Source: Clostridium novyi NT
GTDB taxonomy: Bacteria > Bacillota > Clostridia > Clostridiales > Clostridiaceae
NCBI RefSeq assembly: GCF_000014125.1
Contig: NC_008593.1
Location: 2,356,001-2,420,000, forward strand
Length of the DNA: 64,000 bases
Direction: 5' to 3'
The notes under the pieces were generated by a model that had not been told where the DNA came from, ran no database searches, and was given only the letters and a program-made list of their open reading frames with translations. Every line of letters starts with the position of its first letter. Position 1 is the stretch's first letter. Of this stretch, positions 63,601-64,000 are shown in pieces. The position numbers were made by a program, and so were the translations under genes.

Positions 63601-64000
63601 TTATTTTATTATTTCTAATAATCTAGGAAGTGATTCCTTTGCTTTATCTCTTGGTCTTACTTCTATAATATAAACAATATCTGAATCCTTCATCTTCTCA
63701 AAATGATATTTAAAATCTATATTTCCCATTCCCACTACTTGATGATCACTTGCCCCATTATTATCGTGAACATGACAGGTTCTTATTTTTTCTACATGGT
63801 TCAGGAAAAATTCCACTTCATTATATTTGTTTTCATAAGAATGTCCTATATCCCATGTTAAAAATAAATTTTCTTCAGTTTCTAATAACTTATTTAAGGT
63901 TTCCTGCACTAACTTTTCAGGAAAACGCCCTGAATTCTCAATGCAAAGCTTTATTTTTCCTTTAGAATATTCTATTAGCTCCTTTAGACTTTCTTCTAAT
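63601..64000 (-). CDS. Xylose-isomerase-like TIM-barrel (AP endonuclease family 2) protein, N-terminus beyond window
   Basis: Partial gene. The frame is open to base 64000 and reads LEESLKELIEYSKGKIKLCIENSGRFPEKL before an internal GTG at 63909, so about 132 C-terminal residues are present. Motifs IENSG, LTWDIGHSY, RTCHVHDNNG and YIIEVRP are the metal-binding strands (Glu, Asp/His, His, Glu) of sugar-phosphate isomerase/epimerase and endonuclease IV-like barrels. Precise substrate cannot be told. The stop is followed by a terminator. Confidence 0.85.
   Translation of the reverse strand, partial: LEESLKELIEYSKGKIKLCIENSGRFPEKLVQETLNKLLETEENLFLTWDIGHSYENKYNEVEFFLNHVEKIRTCHVHDNNGASDHQVVGMGNIDFKYHFEKMKDSDIVYIIEVRPRDKAKESLPRLLEIIK

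Noticed and set aside
1..64000. CRISPR arrays, rRNA and tRNA genes
   Set aside because: No regularly spaced repeats and no rRNA- or tRNA-like sequence were found on reading the gaps; a tRNA scan would settle the latter.

Overview
The window is AT-rich DNA from a strictly anaerobic, spore-forming member of the Firmicutes, most likely a Clostridium sensu stricto. This is inferred from the base composition, strong AGGAGG ribosome-binding sites, a stand-alone Ni-Fe carbon monoxide dehydrogenase, SpmA/SpmB spore maturation proteins, a T-box metG leader and an FMN riboswitch. The species cannot be named from the sequence alone. No rRNA, tRNA or CRISPR array was seen.

Region 1 (1-12.1 kb) is a Ter/Yce-type envelope-stress locus. 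It has three tandem TerD paralogues (the first cut by the window edge), a fourth TerD with an N-terminal extension beside an AIM24/TIGR00266 protein, a DUF3990 gene with an overlapping partner (toxin-antitoxin-like), an enlarged YceG with three related units, and TelA/YceH. The locus is split by an Rrf2 regulator, cooS with two identical 22-bp upstream repeats, and an NCS2 purine permease.

Region 2 (12.1-21.5 kb) holds small secreted proteins, MgtC, an Mrp/NBP35 ATPase, an odd Lys/Glu-rich protein with a Cys-Asp tract, and the conserved set tatD-yabE(rpfB-like)-rnmV-ksgA. The yabE leader contains a hairpin whose loop is perfectly complementary to a downstream segment. metG, the usual neighbour of this set, lies 10 kb away behind a T-box leader. 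Between them sit dhaKLM, an rRNA methyltransferase, an intact IS1182-like element, an ECF sigma/anti-sigma pair, a DUF445 protein and a DUF3298 protein.

Region 3 (34-43 kb) has an OmpR-type two-component system, a lipoprotein, a NodB-type deacetylase, a family 4 uracil-DNA glycosylase, a Big_5+CAP secreted protein and a second, decayed copy of the IS. Both IS copies sit inside rho-independent terminators, and the whole hairpin is duplicated on each side.

Region 4 (43-64 kb) holds a MATE exporter, homoserine kinase, spmAB, the ribDE(BA)H operon under an FMN riboswitch, peptidase T, a hybrid periplasmic-sensing histidine kinase, a flavin-related group (Gx transporter, NusG-II protein, ApbE), glgCD, an orphan RsgI-like protein, a secreted glucosaminidase and a partial TIM-barrel protein. 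Riboflavin synthesis at 47-51 kb and the ApbE flavin transferase at 57.6 kb suggest that flavin supply and extracytoplasmic flavinylation are both encoded here.
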